A stretch of DNA of 44,237 nucleotides from Desulforhopalus sp. IMCC35007. Lineage in GTDB: Bacteria > Desulfobacterota > Desulfobulbia > Desulfobulbales > Desulfocapsaceae. Numbering within the stretch: position 1 is the first letter of the stretch; each line of letters begins with the position of its first letter. The DNA lies in assembly GCF_005116575.1 (NCBI RefSeq), contig NZ_SWCN01000032.1, positions 1-44,237 of the forward strand, read 5' to 3'. The notes under the pieces were generated by a model. That model was not told where the DNA came from. It made no database searches and saw only the letters and a program-made list of their open reading frames with translations. A program made the position numbers and the translations under genes. Shown in pieces: positions 16,536-25,406 of the stretch.

Positions 16536-17795
16536 ATGAATATTATTTTTTGCGAAGAATGCGGTAGCCGTAACGTTATTGAAGATGAGGCTCTACAAAA
16601 CATAGACTCCAGTGCAATCCCCTGCCAGATCTGTGGCTTTGAGATTTCAACCGAACACCTCATCAACCATACCGGTGTCGGCAGAGTAATTAACACTTCT
16701 ACTTACAAACTGTTGATTATTGATGATGACAAAGCGCACCTTAACTTACTGCAGGTCTCGTTGCAGAAAGAATATACCGTTAGTGTGGCGGCCTCCGGAC
16801 TGGAGGGAATAGCAGCAGCAGTCAAACAGGACCCGGATCTTATCCTCATGGATGTCAGTATGCCTGGGTTGGACGGTTACGAGGTATGTTCGCAGCTTAA
16901 GAGCAATAAAAAGACTCGGCATATTCCCATTATCTTTGTTACCGCTAAGACTAAAGGGGATGATGAGTATAAAGGTTTATCTCTCGGGGCAGTTGATTAC
17001 ATCTTTAAACCGTTCAACATCAAGATTCTCAACGCCAAGATAGCTTCCCACCTTAAGTTCAATGCAATGCAGGAAGAACTGAAAAAGAAGATCAGCGAGC
17101 AAGAACAGTACATTGAGATTCTAAAAAGTGAGATTATCGAGGAATATACACCTAAACAGGAAAAAGATGATGAGAACACAGCCCGTGGCGGGGGGGACAA
17201 TCGGTATATAGAGCAGGAGAACCAGAATCTGATAAACGTTATTAATACTCTTCGCGACCATATCACCATTCAAGATATGAACGGTAAAATCCTCTGGGCC
17301 AACAAAGCAACCATGAAAGCATTTGACGTCAATTTCTCCAGTCTTCAGGGAAAGAAATGCTATAATTTTTATTGTGAACGAGATTCTCCATGCGTTGGTT
17401 GTGTTTATGGTGATGGAACAAGCAAAAGTCCATCAGAACCAGTGGAGGTCTATAATACCAAATTGGGCCAAACATTTCTGCAGACCAGCCTGGCCCTACC
17501 TGGTACCGATGGCAAAATTGTGGGAGTAGCTTGTACTGCACAACTCGTAGATGCGTTGAAGCCCGGTGGAAAAGCAGAGGAGAAGGTGGTAGGTCCATCA
17601 ATTGGTGATTTTCTTGAAACAAATTACAGTGAGTTGAACGATGTTATATCGACTCTTTTGATCAGCTCGGACACAATGTGCAATATGTACAGAGAAGATA
17701 AAAATCTTTTTAAAATTAATGAGTACATTGGTGACGCGAGTAAAAGACTCCGGATTTTATTTAACCAATTACGAAAAAATAGTGAGGAAAAATAA
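16536..17795 (+). CDS. Zinc-ribbon, receiver and PAS domain protein
   Basis: A 419-residue protein with an unusual order. An N-terminal CxxC-x20-CxxC knuckle (Cys6, Cys9, Cys30, Cys33) looks like a zinc ribbon. A receiver domain (about 60-175) has LLIIDDDK, phospho-acceptor Asp106 in LMDVSMPG and Lys in IFKPFN. A charged coiled coil spans about 180-230. A PAS domain follows with NLINVINTLRDHI and a cysteine motif C-x4-C-x5-C-x2-C, of the CYxxxxxRxxPCxxC type found in some PAS proteins. There is no DNA-binding or catalytic output domain. It may act as a phosphorylation-controlled scaffold or redox or metal sensor; this is inference. Confidence 0.85.
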   Translation: MNIIFCEECGSRNVIEDEALQNIDSSAIPCQICGFEISTEHLINHTGVGRVINTSTYKLLIIDDDKAHLNLLQVSLQKEYTVSVAASGLEGIAAAVKQDPDLILMDVSMPGLDGYEVCSQLKSNKKTRHIPIIFVTAKTKGDDEYKGLSLGAVDYIFKPFNIKILNAKIASHLKFNAMQEELKKKISEQEQYIEILKSEIIEEYTPKQEKDDENTARGGGDNRYIEQENQNLINVINTLRDHITIQDMNGKILWANKATMKAFDVNFSSLQGKKCYNFYCERDSPCVGCVYGDGTSKSPSEPVEVYNTKLGQTFLQTSLALPGTDGKIVGVACTAQLVDALKPGGKAEEKVVGPSIGDFLETNYSELNDVISTLLISSDTMCNMYREDKNLFKINEYIGDASKRLRILFNQLRKNSEEK

Positions 17796-17867
17796 AGGAA
17801 AAGGAGGAGTCACTCTACTTAAACTGTTCTAAATAGTTATTAAACTTCACGAAATCAGGAGATGAAA

Positions 17868-18236
17868 ATGTTACGAAATGAAAGATTGAAAGAGACACTG
17901 AACAGCCTTCAAGCAGCTTCTGCAGATATCGAGGGATGTGCGGTGGTGACTGAAGACGGACTGATCATAGCCAGCTCTCTCCAGCAGAACATGGAAGAGG
18001 ATCATGTCGCAGCCATGAGTGCTGTAATGCTGTCCATGGGAAATCGCATTGCCAGAGAGTTGAAGCGGGGAGATCTTGAGCAGCTTTTTGTCAAAGGAAA
18101 ATCCGGCTATGTCATCATGACCAATGCTGGACCACACGCTATGCTCGTGGCAATAACTCGTCCTGAGGCCAAATTGGGACTCATATTCCTCGATGTATCC
18201 CGGGCATCAAAGGCATTGGACGAAATCTTAGCGTAG
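17868..18236 (+). CDS. Roadblock/LC7 domain protein
   Basis: A 122-residue single-domain protein of the roadblock/LC7 family, seen in the EGCAVVTEDGLIIASSL strand-turn-strand near residue 23 and the later YVIMTNAGPHAMLVAIT and LGLIFLDVSRA strands. Bacterial members such as MglB act with Ras-like GTPases in polarity control; no GTPase is encoded here. The ATG at 17868 fits AGGAG six bases earlier; the ATG at 17862 abuts that site. It lies 72 bases after the REC-PAS gene. Confidence 0.85.
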   Translation: MLRNERLKETLNSLQAASADIEGCAVVTEDGLIIASSLQQNMEEDHVAAMSAVMLSMGNRIARELKRGDLEQLFVKGKSGYVIMTNAGPHAMLVAITRPEAKLGLIFLDVSRASKALDEILA

Positions 18237-18330
18237 CCTTTTCGGGTAGTTGTAAAGTGTTGATTTTATCGTTCCGACTCTCGAATGAATTGAGTTTTCA
18301 GGGGCATCGCATACTTGGAGGAGAAGCAAC

Positions 18331-19080
18331 ATGTTTGAAATATTCAAAGACGGACAACATAAAAACATCTGTTTAAACGATCTGTCTGAAGGGCATATGG
18401 TTGAAACGAATCAGCATATAATAGCCCATGGGGATGAAATGATCTGCCTTGATCCTGGTGGACATAAAATATTCAATAAACTATTTAAAGAAATGGCTGC
18501 TATCGGGCCACTCGGTAACTTAAAACATATCTTTTTTTCCCACCAGGATCCGGATATTGTAGCTGCAGCAAACGGTTGGTTGATGACCACCGATGCCAAA
18601 GGATATCTACCTGCGGTCTGGATGAAGTTTATAACCCATTTTGGCGTTGATAAAATGGTGGTAAATAGGATTACGCCTATTGATGACAACGGCATGATTC
18701 TCAACCTCGGAGGGTGTGAATTAAAGATTATTCCGGCACACTTCCTCCACTCTCCAGGCAATTTTCAGGTGTATGACCCTGTTTCCAAGATACTTTACTC
18801 TGGGGATCTTGGTGCATCTGTTGGTGCCAACTCTTCCTATGTTGATGATTTTGCAAGTCATGTACAATTCATGGAGGGGTTCCACAAACGTTATATGCCA
18901 AGCCCCAAGGCAATGAAAATGTGGGCTAATACCGTACGCAGTATGGATATTGAAATGATCGCACCCCAACATGGATCGCTGTTTAAAGGGAAAGAGCTGG
19001 TTAACCAGTTCATTGACTGGATAGACAACTTGAACTGTGGTGCGGAGTTGATGGGAGACAGTTTCCCTATTCCGGGCTAG
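18331..19080 (+). CDS. Metallo-beta-lactamase-fold diiron protein (ODP-like)
   Basis: A 249-residue protein equal to the diiron lactamase-fold half of flavodiiron proteins, with no flavodoxin domain. Metal-site motifs are FSHQDPDI near 71-77, HFLHSPGN near 139, YSGDLGAS near 151 and PQHGS near 211. In the usual HxExDH signature the last His is Ile here. From memory this arrangement is that of ODP, the oxygen-binding diiron protein that works with chemotaxis kinases in spirochetes. Lying among receivers and roadblock proteins, it is more likely a gas or redox sensor than an oxygen or NO reductase. A good GGAG precedes ATG. Enzyme activity cannot be excluded. Confidence 0.8.
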   Translation: MFEIFKDGQHKNICLNDLSEGHMVETNQHIIAHGDEMICLDPGGHKIFNKLFKEMAAIGPLGNLKHIFFSHQDPDIVAAANGWLMTTDAKGYLPAVWMKFITHFGVDKMVVNRITPIDDNGMILNLGGCELKIIPAHFLHSPGNFQVYDPVSKILYSGDLGASVGANSSYVDDFASHVQFMEGFHKRYMPSPKAMKMWANTVRSMDIEMIAPQHGSLFKGKELVNQFIDWIDNLNCGAELMGDSFPIPG

Positions 19081-19357
19081 GAGGTTGTCAAAAAATCTTA
19101 TGGCCACAACAATACTCGGATCGACATAAGGATCTGTAACGAAATGGTTGAAATTTCCAGGTTATTTTGTGACGGGTCCTAAGCTGGGCGTAAGGATTGG
19201 AGTGGTTTTTGTTTGAGAAATGTTTTCTTCAGTTTCAGGGTCTTGTTTAAGAAGTCGTTACCCGTCGTGGTTTATAGAGGTGAGTCGGTTTAACGAAACA
19301 GGTTGGTTAAATTCTGATGAGTTAACGGCTATTGTGAACGGTACTTATTGATATTTC

Positions 19358-20263
19358 ATGAATACTCCAAACAGAAAAAAAAGCATTCTCTGCATTGATG
19401 ACGACAAAGCAATGCATGTCCTCTTGGAGTCTCAACTCGTGATAAGTGGCTACCACAGCCTGCATGCGATGAGCGGTAAGGAGGCACTCATAAAGATCAG
19501 GGAACATCAGGTTGATCTCATTATTTTGGATATCAGCATGCCCAACATGGATGGATTTCAGATTCTTGATCAACTGAAGATGGACGGTAGTACCCAGGAT
19601 ATTCCGGTTATTTTCCTCAGCAGCCTCAACCGCGAAAACCTTAAAGTCAAAGGGCTAGAGCGTGGAGCTGATGATTTTATTGTCAAACCGTTCACAGGTC
19701 CGGAGCTGATTGCACGAATTAAGGTCGTTTTGCGCAGGAATACACCCAAAAGGCAGCCCGTCGGCGATGTCCAGGGTAACCTGGAAGATCTTGGCCTTTT
19801 TGAACTCCTTCATATGTTTTCCTTCAGTGGTAAATGTGCGGTCGTTACGTTTCCTGAAATGGACGGCGAGTTGATTGTGGGACATGGTTTTATCCTTTCT
19901 GTGCGGCAGGGATCCTGGAAAGACAAAGAGGCTCTTCTTCGTCTCTTTTTCCTGGAGAAGGGCTCCTTTTCAATAAATTATGGAGAAAGGGAAGGTGGAA
20001 GGGTTGGCAGTATAGAGTCATTGCTTCTTTACGTAAGTAGTGGTTTGGATGAACTAAATGAGCAGATTAATGTTCTTGCTCCGAAAGGTTCCATGCTGCA
20101 CCTGAGTTCCAGGGGGGAAGATTGCCATGAAATTGCAATGCTCAAGGATTCGTTTCCAATCTCTCTTGACACCTTGATTCTTTCCATGAGCGATAGTCTC
20201 AGTGCAAACTTTGATTTTGTCAAAGAAGCTCTACAGAACGGGAAGATCACAGTTAAAAGGTGA
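19358..20263 (+). CDS. Response regulator with C-terminal DUF4388 (PATAN-like) domain
   Basis: A 301-residue protein. Residues about 10-125 are a receiver with CIDDDK, Asp58 in LDISMPN and Lys in IVKPFTG. From about 138 a DUF4388 domain begins (GNLEDLGLFELLHMFSFSGK) and continues through GELIVGHGFILSVRQG and FFLEKGSFSI. The last 80 residues are helical. DUF4388/PATAN domains occur in receivers tied to motility and surface behaviour in deltaproteobacteria and cyanobacteria. There is no ribosome-binding site of note before the ATG, and a 277-base gap precedes the gene, so it may have its own promoter. Confidence 0.85.
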   Translation: MNTPNRKKSILCIDDDKAMHVLLESQLVISGYHSLHAMSGKEALIKIREHQVDLIILDISMPNMDGFQILDQLKMDGSTQDIPVIFLSSLNRENLKVKGLERGADDFIVKPFTGPELIARIKVVLRRNTPKRQPVGDVQGNLEDLGLFELLHMFSFSGKCAVVTFPEMDGELIVGHGFILSVRQGSWKDKEALLRLFFLEKGSFSINYGEREGGRVGSIESLLLYVSSGLDELNEQINVLAPKGSMLHLSSRGEDCHEIAMLKDSFPISLDTLILSMSDSLSANFDFVKEALQNGKITVKR

Positions 20264-20352
20264 AGAGTACAGGTGGTCTGTATTTAAAGGTTATTTATAC
20301 AACACCAGATCATTTTATAATTTTGGTCTGTTAATTCTATCAGGAGCAGAAT

Positions 20353-21171
20353 GTGAGTTCAATTATCTCCATTTCATCTCATAAAGGTGGCGTTGGAAAA
20401 ACAGTCGCTACCCTGAACCTTGGGGTTAGCCTGGCCAAAGCTGGCCATAAGGTTCTTTTGATTGATGGTGACCCACAGGGGAGCCTTTCTATGTCAGTCG
20501 ACATGAAAAAAAAGAGTAAGGCTGGCTTGTGTCAGGTCATAAGCAATAAGGTACGGCCAGAAGATGTCGTGGTTGATGCTCAAAAGCTTCCACTCTCCAT
20601 GGTTCATTTGGGTATTGATAGTCCCCTTGATCTTTTCAGGCTAACCCATGGCACCAAAACTAAAGAACTGAAGTCTTTATTAAAGCTGATACAAGCTATT
20701 TCTCAAGCTTACGATTTTACTCTTATAGACACTGCCAACAATGTAGGGTCTTTAAATGCTGTGCTTCTTTCCTGTTCAAACTCGGTAATAATTCCTATCA
20801 CATGCAAGAGTAATTCGGTAAGATCTCTCCCTTTGTTGCTGAAACTCTTAACTCGAATAAAAGCAAAGTTGAATACGAAAATAGCCCTTCTGGGTCTCAT
20901 GCTCCCAATGCTCAACGTCAACAACCCTTATGAACTTGAGATATTGACTATCCTCAGAGAGGCTTTTCCGAGGGGAACTTTCTTTTCTACTTTCGTTCCT
21001 TTTTCTCCGCTTTTTGATAAAGCGGACGTCAAGGCAGCACCCATCAGCTTTTTTGCGGGCGCTGAGGATATACAAACAGCTTATGATAAACTTTCTTTTG
21101 AAGTTATTCAGAGACTTGAAAACCAATTAAAAGGACTTGAAGATGACGAATATCTTGAAAAACTCTTCTGA
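20353..21171 (+). CDS. ParA/MinD-family ATPase
   Basis: A 272-residue P-loop ATPase with the deviant Walker A HKGGVGKT (signature Lys11 and Lys16), LLIDGDPQGS and the Walker B strand LIDTANN. It starts at GTG 20353, six bases after AGGAG. No ParB gene or parS-like repeats are near, and the company is signalling proteins. It is therefore probably an orphan ParA that positions a protein complex on the nucleoid, as ParC and PpfA do for chemotaxis clusters, and not a plasmid partition protein. That role is inference. Its 3' end overlaps the next gene by 29 bases. Confidence 0.88.
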   Translation: MSSIISISSHKGGVGKTVATLNLGVSLAKAGHKVLLIDGDPQGSLSMSVDMKKKSKAGLCQVISNKVRPEDVVVDAQKLPLSMVHLGIDSPLDLFRLTHGTKTKELKSLLKLIQAISQAYDFTLIDTANNVGSLNAVLLSCSNSVIIPITCKSNSVRSLPLLLKLLTRIKAKLNTKIALLGLMLPMLNVNNPYELEILTILREAFPRGTFFSTFVPFSPLFDKADVKAAPISFFAGAEDIQTAYDKLSFEVIQRLENQLKGLEDDEYLEKLF

Positions 21172-21763
21172 ATTGACAGAAAGTGCAAAGTTGATCAGTG
21201 ATCTTTTGATTCATATCTCTGAGTCCCTTCCATATGACGTCTTCCATGATGTTTGTCCACCAGGCGGTCAATCTGAAGTTGTTGAAAATGTTCCTTTATT
21301 TGCAGATACGTTTCCCCAACCCCCAGCCAGACAGGAGAAGGAGAAAAGAGACCAACCTGTTGCTGTTGTCGAAGATAGAGATATCAGTGATTCTGGTTTT
21401 ATGGGAGATAAACTCGAAAACTTATTAGCAAAACTCTGCCAACAGAGTGGCTTTCAAAGCGCTACCGTTGCTGATGAGCAAGGGTTACCGATTGGAGGGG
21501 TCAATACACCTGTTGACTTAAATGTGTTAGCGGCGTTCAGTTCTGTACTTGGCGGTGTTATTGACAAAGTGCCTTATTTTCTTGAGCAGCACAATGCCAA
21601 CAACATTTCTGTAGACATCAATTATGTTGATAAGGCCGTGGTTCAGAAATTCCTTATTGGAGAAGTCCCTTTCTTCCTGCTCATCATATGCTCTCAGGAT
21701 ATTGACGAGAGAGCGTATATAGAATTATTTAGCGATCAGATTACAAGACTTTTGAAGCGGTAA
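21143..21763 (+). CDS. Roadblock/LC7-like protein with N-terminal extension
   Basis: A 206-residue protein. The first 85 residues are a variable region with a Pro- and Lys-rich linker. The C-terminal 110 residues (LLAKLCQQSGFQSATVADE, then GLPIGG and later VPFFLLIICS) fit a roadblock/LC7 fold. ATG 21143 has AAGGA seven bases before it and overlaps the ParA coding end, which suggests translational coupling and a joint function. It is the second roadblock protein of the set; a hetero-oligomer with the first one is a reasonable guess. Confidence 0.75.
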   Translation: MTNILKNSSELTESAKLISDLLIHISESLPYDVFHDVCPPGGQSEVVENVPLFADTFPQPPARQEKEKRDQPVAVVEDRDISDSGFMGDKLENLLAKLCQQSGFQSATVADEQGLPIGGVNTPVDLNVLAAFSSVLGGVIDKVPYFLEQHNANNISVDINYVDKAVVQKFLIGEVPFFLLIICSQDIDERAYIELFSDQITRLLKR

Positions 21764-22187
21764 TGTTACGACAAGAATTCGAATGCTGCACTCTCCATAA
21801 CGTTGCGGACTATAACACAATGATTGCCAAGGCGTCGGCAGAGACCGGCAATCACTTGTCCCCGAAAAGACCTGCTGGTGAGGATACATGCATCAAATCC
21901 CTCCACCAGAGAGAAAAATGAGACATACTTCCCATGCTTGTCCCTGTCTCACTTTTGTTGCCTAACAGGCTATTCTTCTGTGTAAATTAACAAGTAAGCG
22001 TGATATTCTGTTAACTTGATAGCCAGAAAAACATGTATGATATATGGCAGATATTCCCTCTCCTGTTGAATTCTGCGGTGGGAATTTTCCTTGCGCAGAT
22101 CGCGGACTTTCAAATAGAGAGTATTCATCTCTAATGGCTATGCCGGGCAGGGAAAAGTAGATAATCGACTGTGATAAAAAGATATTC
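21764..22187. other. Intergenic region
   Basis: No gene is supported in these 424 bases. I saw no strong stem-loop with a T-run after the signalling set, so its 3' end is undefined. A weak minus-strand open frame (21962-22189) overlaps the start of the next gene and has no family character. Confidence 0.4.
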
Positions 22188-23162
22188 ATGGGTGGTATGA
22201 TGAGACGTTCCTATCTGGTGGCTGCAAAATCAGGTCTGCTGGCTCAAAGGATCGTTGAAAGTCGCCGGCTGTTGAAAAAATGTAATTTATGTCCACGCAG
22301 GTGCCATGTCGATCGTCTGGCCGGCGAGCTTGGTCTGTGCAGAACAGGTGCTGTCGCAGAGGTTTCCGGCTATGGCCCTCATTTCGGGGAGGAGGCTGTG
22401 CTGGTTGGAAAGATGGGTTCGGGAACCATCTTTTTCTGTGGCTGCAGTCTGCTCTGCGTCTTTTGCCAGAATTATGATATCAGTCATCCTGAGGAGTCCG
22501 ATTGTTTTCCGGTGGACGAGGTGCAGCTTGCAAGGTTGATGGTTGATTTGCAGGAGCAGGGGTGCGGTAATATCAATCTGGTTACTCCCGGTCATGTCGT
22601 ACCGCAGATCCTTGCGGCACTTCCCCACGCAGTAGAAAATGGTCTTACCGTGCCGCTGGTTTATAACAGCAGTGGTTACGACAGTGTCTCCATCCTGCAA
22701 TTGCTGGACGGCATAGTCGATATCTACATGCCCGATTTTAAGTTCTGGTCTGCCGATTCAGCTAAACGATATGCCAACGCTGAGGATTATCCGGAAATAG
22801 CTCGAAGAGCCCTGAAAGAGATGCAGCGGCAGGTGGGAGATCTCAGGATTAATGAAAGAGGAGAAGCAGAACAAGGGCTCATAGTCCGGCACCTTCTGAT
22901 GCCTGGCGGTGCCGCAGAGACTGACGCTATTCTAAAATTCCTGGCCGAAGAAATATCGGTTAACTGTTATGTAAATATCATGGACCAGTACAGAGTGTCA
23001 GGTATGGCTCGTCAGTTTCCTGAACTTGGTGCCGTAATTTCTGTTACAGAGTATCAGCAGGCCATGCTAAGGGCAGAGGAGTATGGCTTGAATCGTCTTA
23101 ATGGTACGTACAAACACACACGGGGTCGATCCAAGCTAACTCATCAAAATTCAAATGATTAA
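22188..23162 (+). CDS. PflX-like radical SAM protein
   Basis: A 324-residue radical SAM protein. The SAM-cluster cysteines are Cys86, Cys90 and Cys93 (CSLLCVFC). An extra N-terminal cysteine set, CNLCPRRC at 32-39 and Cys51 (LGLC), is typical of the PflX (COG1313) group, which resembles pyruvate formate-lyase activase but has no proven substrate. VTPGHVVPQI and the later YMPDFKFW and MPGG blocks fit the family. It may activate a glycyl-radical or other enzyme; no such partner is encoded nearby. The start could also be the Met codons at 22197 or 22200. Confidence 0.82.
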   Translation: MGGMMRRSYLVAAKSGLLAQRIVESRRLLKKCNLCPRRCHVDRLAGELGLCRTGAVAEVSGYGPHFGEEAVLVGKMGSGTIFFCGCSLLCVFCQNYDISHPEESDCFPVDEVQLARLMVDLQEQGCGNINLVTPGHVVPQILAALPHAVENGLTVPLVYNSSGYDSVSILQLLDGIVDIYMPDFKFWSADSAKRYANAEDYPEIARRALKEMQRQVGDLRINERGEAEQGLIVRHLLMPGGAAETDAILKFLAEEISVNCYVNIMDQYRVSGMARQFPELGAVISVTEYQQAMLRAEEYGLNRLNGTYKHTRGRSKLTHQNSND

Positions 23163-23199
23163 GTTCAAAATAACCTTCTTTTCTTAAACGTATCTTTGT

Positions 23200-23586
23200 A
23201 TGGCTTTAGCGGTGGAGACTGGTGAACAGTTTATTCCGCCTCTTGCTAATGAAGAAAAAAAGAAATTTCGCTACTTGTACTCACTACTCACTACGTTAGT
23301 AAGCTCTGGAACAGAAGCAGATTCCTCTTCCGGTAACATCAATTGTAAATAGAGACAAAGAAGGTTGGACCTCTGCGGATTCCAGATGGAAAACTAGATA
23401 TTTTGAAATTTTTCTCGATGTGAAACCTGATTCCCTTGAGGAGGAAATATTAAATGTTCGTGAGAAAGGAAGAGATCTGATGGTGTGTTAGGTAGTGCCT
23501 GCTTTCACAATAGTTTTAAATCTATTATTGAAGCACTAGATCCAGGCAGCAAAGCTCAAATATTAACAGTTGAAGAATGGTTATAA
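23200..23586 (+). pseudogene. Decayed gene remnant, three frames
   Basis: A 50-codon open frame starting at ATG 23200 (MALAVETGEQFIPPLANEEK) ends at 23352. A second open frame overlapping its end runs through VNRDKEGWTSADSRW and SLEEEIL to a stop near 23490. A third begins GSACFHNSF and ends EEWL at 23586. Each piece has protein-like composition, they follow on in order, and together they would make about 125 residues. Two frameshifts in one former gene is the simplest reading. No family was recognised, so this remains tentative. Confidence 0.35.
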
Positions 23587-23827
23587 GTTGGATACATGTG
23601 GGCGCAAATTGCCCATGGAAAACAGCAAACGGATGACGTTGATTAATGTGCCGGATAGGCGTACACTTTGTCGTTAATTCAAGGTGATATGTTGTAATGA
23701 ATGGAAGTGGCATATAAAAAAATCAAGACAACAGTGTCGACAATAATTGGAAGAGATTTTTACAATCCTTGGGTTGCCATGAATGGTTTGCCTGCGGGAG
23801 CTGATGGAGTTGCAAAGGGAGAATAAT

Positions 23828-24544
23828 ATGAGAAAGAAATTTTTACTATCATTTGCTTGCACTCTACTACTTCTAGGGCTAATTGTGCCGATGAACGTTG
23901 CAATCGCAGGGGTTTCAGACGAGTTACGAATAAGGTTGGATGAGATTGGGGTGCTAGATGTTAAATTACACAAGCTGGTGGAACAAGAAGAAGAGGTTGG
24001 GCGGAAGATTCAAACAACCACTGATCCTGACCTCAAAAACCAACTGCGCAGCCAGCACCAGGAAATTCTTCAGGAGATCACCCAGATTTCCAAGTCCAAA
24101 CTTGACACTCTTGGTGGAGCCGTCGATCTCCTAAGCGGCTATAGTCCTGCTAGCTACCGCGATTGGAAAGTTGCGATACATGAGACAGAACGTCTCGTCA
24201 ATCTCCTCCAGATGGAGCGGGATGGGATCCTTGGGGATGCTGATGCACCTGACGAGCTTGTAATTGAAAGTGGCATAGAAAAGCTCCTTGAAAGGGCGGA
24301 ATACCATTTAAATTTCTTATACGAAGAAGAGAAAAAAATCACATTAAAGAAACAACAGGACAAAAGTGAGATAGAGTCAGATAAGAAAATTGAAGGGTCA
24401 GAAAAACCAGGGCCTAAGGATAGCCTTATGGTTTGGTTCGACAAGCAGGAGACGGCTGTAAAAGCGGCATTGATTGCTGCCATAGCCTCAATTATTGGAG
24501 CCCTCACGACTATCGTCGTGGCAGTCATTAGACGGCGTAACTAA
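23828..24544 (+). CDS. Secreted coiled-coil protein with C-terminal membrane anchor
   Basis: A 238-residue protein with a clear signal peptide (MRKKFLLSF and a long Leu-rich stretch, cleavage near residue 27). Charged helical segments likely to form coiled coil follow (about 30-90 and 150-195). A C-terminal transmembrane helix (ALIAAIASIIGALTTIVVAVI) ends in RRRN. The bulk should be outside the cytoplasm, held by the C-terminal helix. I do not recognise the family. The ATG at 23828 is chosen for AGGGAGA just upstream and because the signal peptide starts there; the frame is open upstream to 23783. Confidence 0.7.
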   Translation: MRKKFLLSFACTLLLLGLIVPMNVAIAGVSDELRIRLDEIGVLDVKLHKLVEQEEEVGRKIQTTTDPDLKNQLRSQHQEILQEITQISKSKLDTLGGAVDLLSGYSPASYRDWKVAIHETERLVNLLQMERDGILGDADAPDELVIESGIEKLLERAEYHLNFLYEEEKKITLKKQQDKSEIESDKKIEGSEKPGPKDSLMVWFDKQETAVKAALIAAIASIIGALTTIVVAVIRRRN

Positions 24545-25406
24545 TTTAGCGGACCGAATCGAGTAGCTTGGGGATTATCCACCAGCACCCACACCACCAA
24601 GCAAGCGGGTCCATACGAGGTGGTTCCCAGAGAACACCGTATCATAGCCGGATGAAGTATATGCGAAGCTCTTTGCCAGCAAGAAGGCGGCAACTGCAAG
24701 CAATACCTGAAAGTGGGATGAATTTTACATCGTGCCTGCCGATTCGCTTACCCTGTCTTGTTGAATGCGTGGCAGAGCATATGAGGTCTGGCCTTACTCT
24801 ATGGGGTTGGCCTTTCAGCGGGGTGAGTTTTTCAGGCTTTTCTATTCACCTGCACTCCTGTCTCCTTCAGAGATTACCTCACCGTAACGCCCTTGTCTTC
24901 GGCGAGTAATTTGTATCACGTATCAAAACGTTCCTGCGGACGTCGAAAAAGCCCAGCTCTCACAGAACTCTACGTTAACATTGCCACAGCGATGCTAATC
25001 AATGTGACATATATGCCAACGAAGGATGTTTCCTGAAGGTCATGAAGAAGTTGCTTAAAATGCCTGTCAACAGAAACCCTGATGTAGATCTTTGGAAAAT
25101 CATGATTTTCCTGGCATGAGCCCGATTAAGAACTCTATCATTTGTTGGAATTACCTCTATCTCACAAAAAAAGCGGACTTATACATCAGATCCGCGGTAC
25201 CGGGAGCAGACATGGGCTTCATTGAAACCTCATTCCCCCGTTACCTGAACACACATCTGGTCCATAAAAATTGATTTGCCTGGTATGGTTCTGCTGGTAC
25301 AATGGCTTTGCCGACAAAAAATGGCCGCACGTATCCACTGACTTCAAACCAAGCTTCCCTCTCTTGTATAGAGGCCGACAGCGAATCTTATCTTCTTTGT
25401 GTTGTA
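24545..25406. other. Long spacer without supported genes
   Basis: About 860 bases separate the coiled-coil protein from hrpB. Open frames at 24568-24909 and 25092-25274 have odd His-, Arg- and Ser-rich composition, no ribosome-binding site and no family resemblance; I do not call them. The hrpB frame is open back to 25302 without a good start. The segment may be decayed mobile DNA, but nothing recognisable remains. Confidence 0.4.

Noticed and set aside
18331-19080. Full flavodiiron NO or oxygen reductase under NorR control
   Set aside because: The flavodoxin domain is absent, one metal-ligand His is replaced, and the gene is about 16 kb from norR within a signalling set.
20353-21171. Plasmid partition locus
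   Set aside because: The ParA ATPase has no ParB gene, no parS-like repeats and no replication gene nearby; its neighbours are signalling proteins.
24568-25274. Two plus-strand open frames of 113 and 60 codons
   Set aside because: Composition is atypical (many His, Arg, Ser, Pro), starts lack Shine-Dalgarno sequences and no motif is seen.
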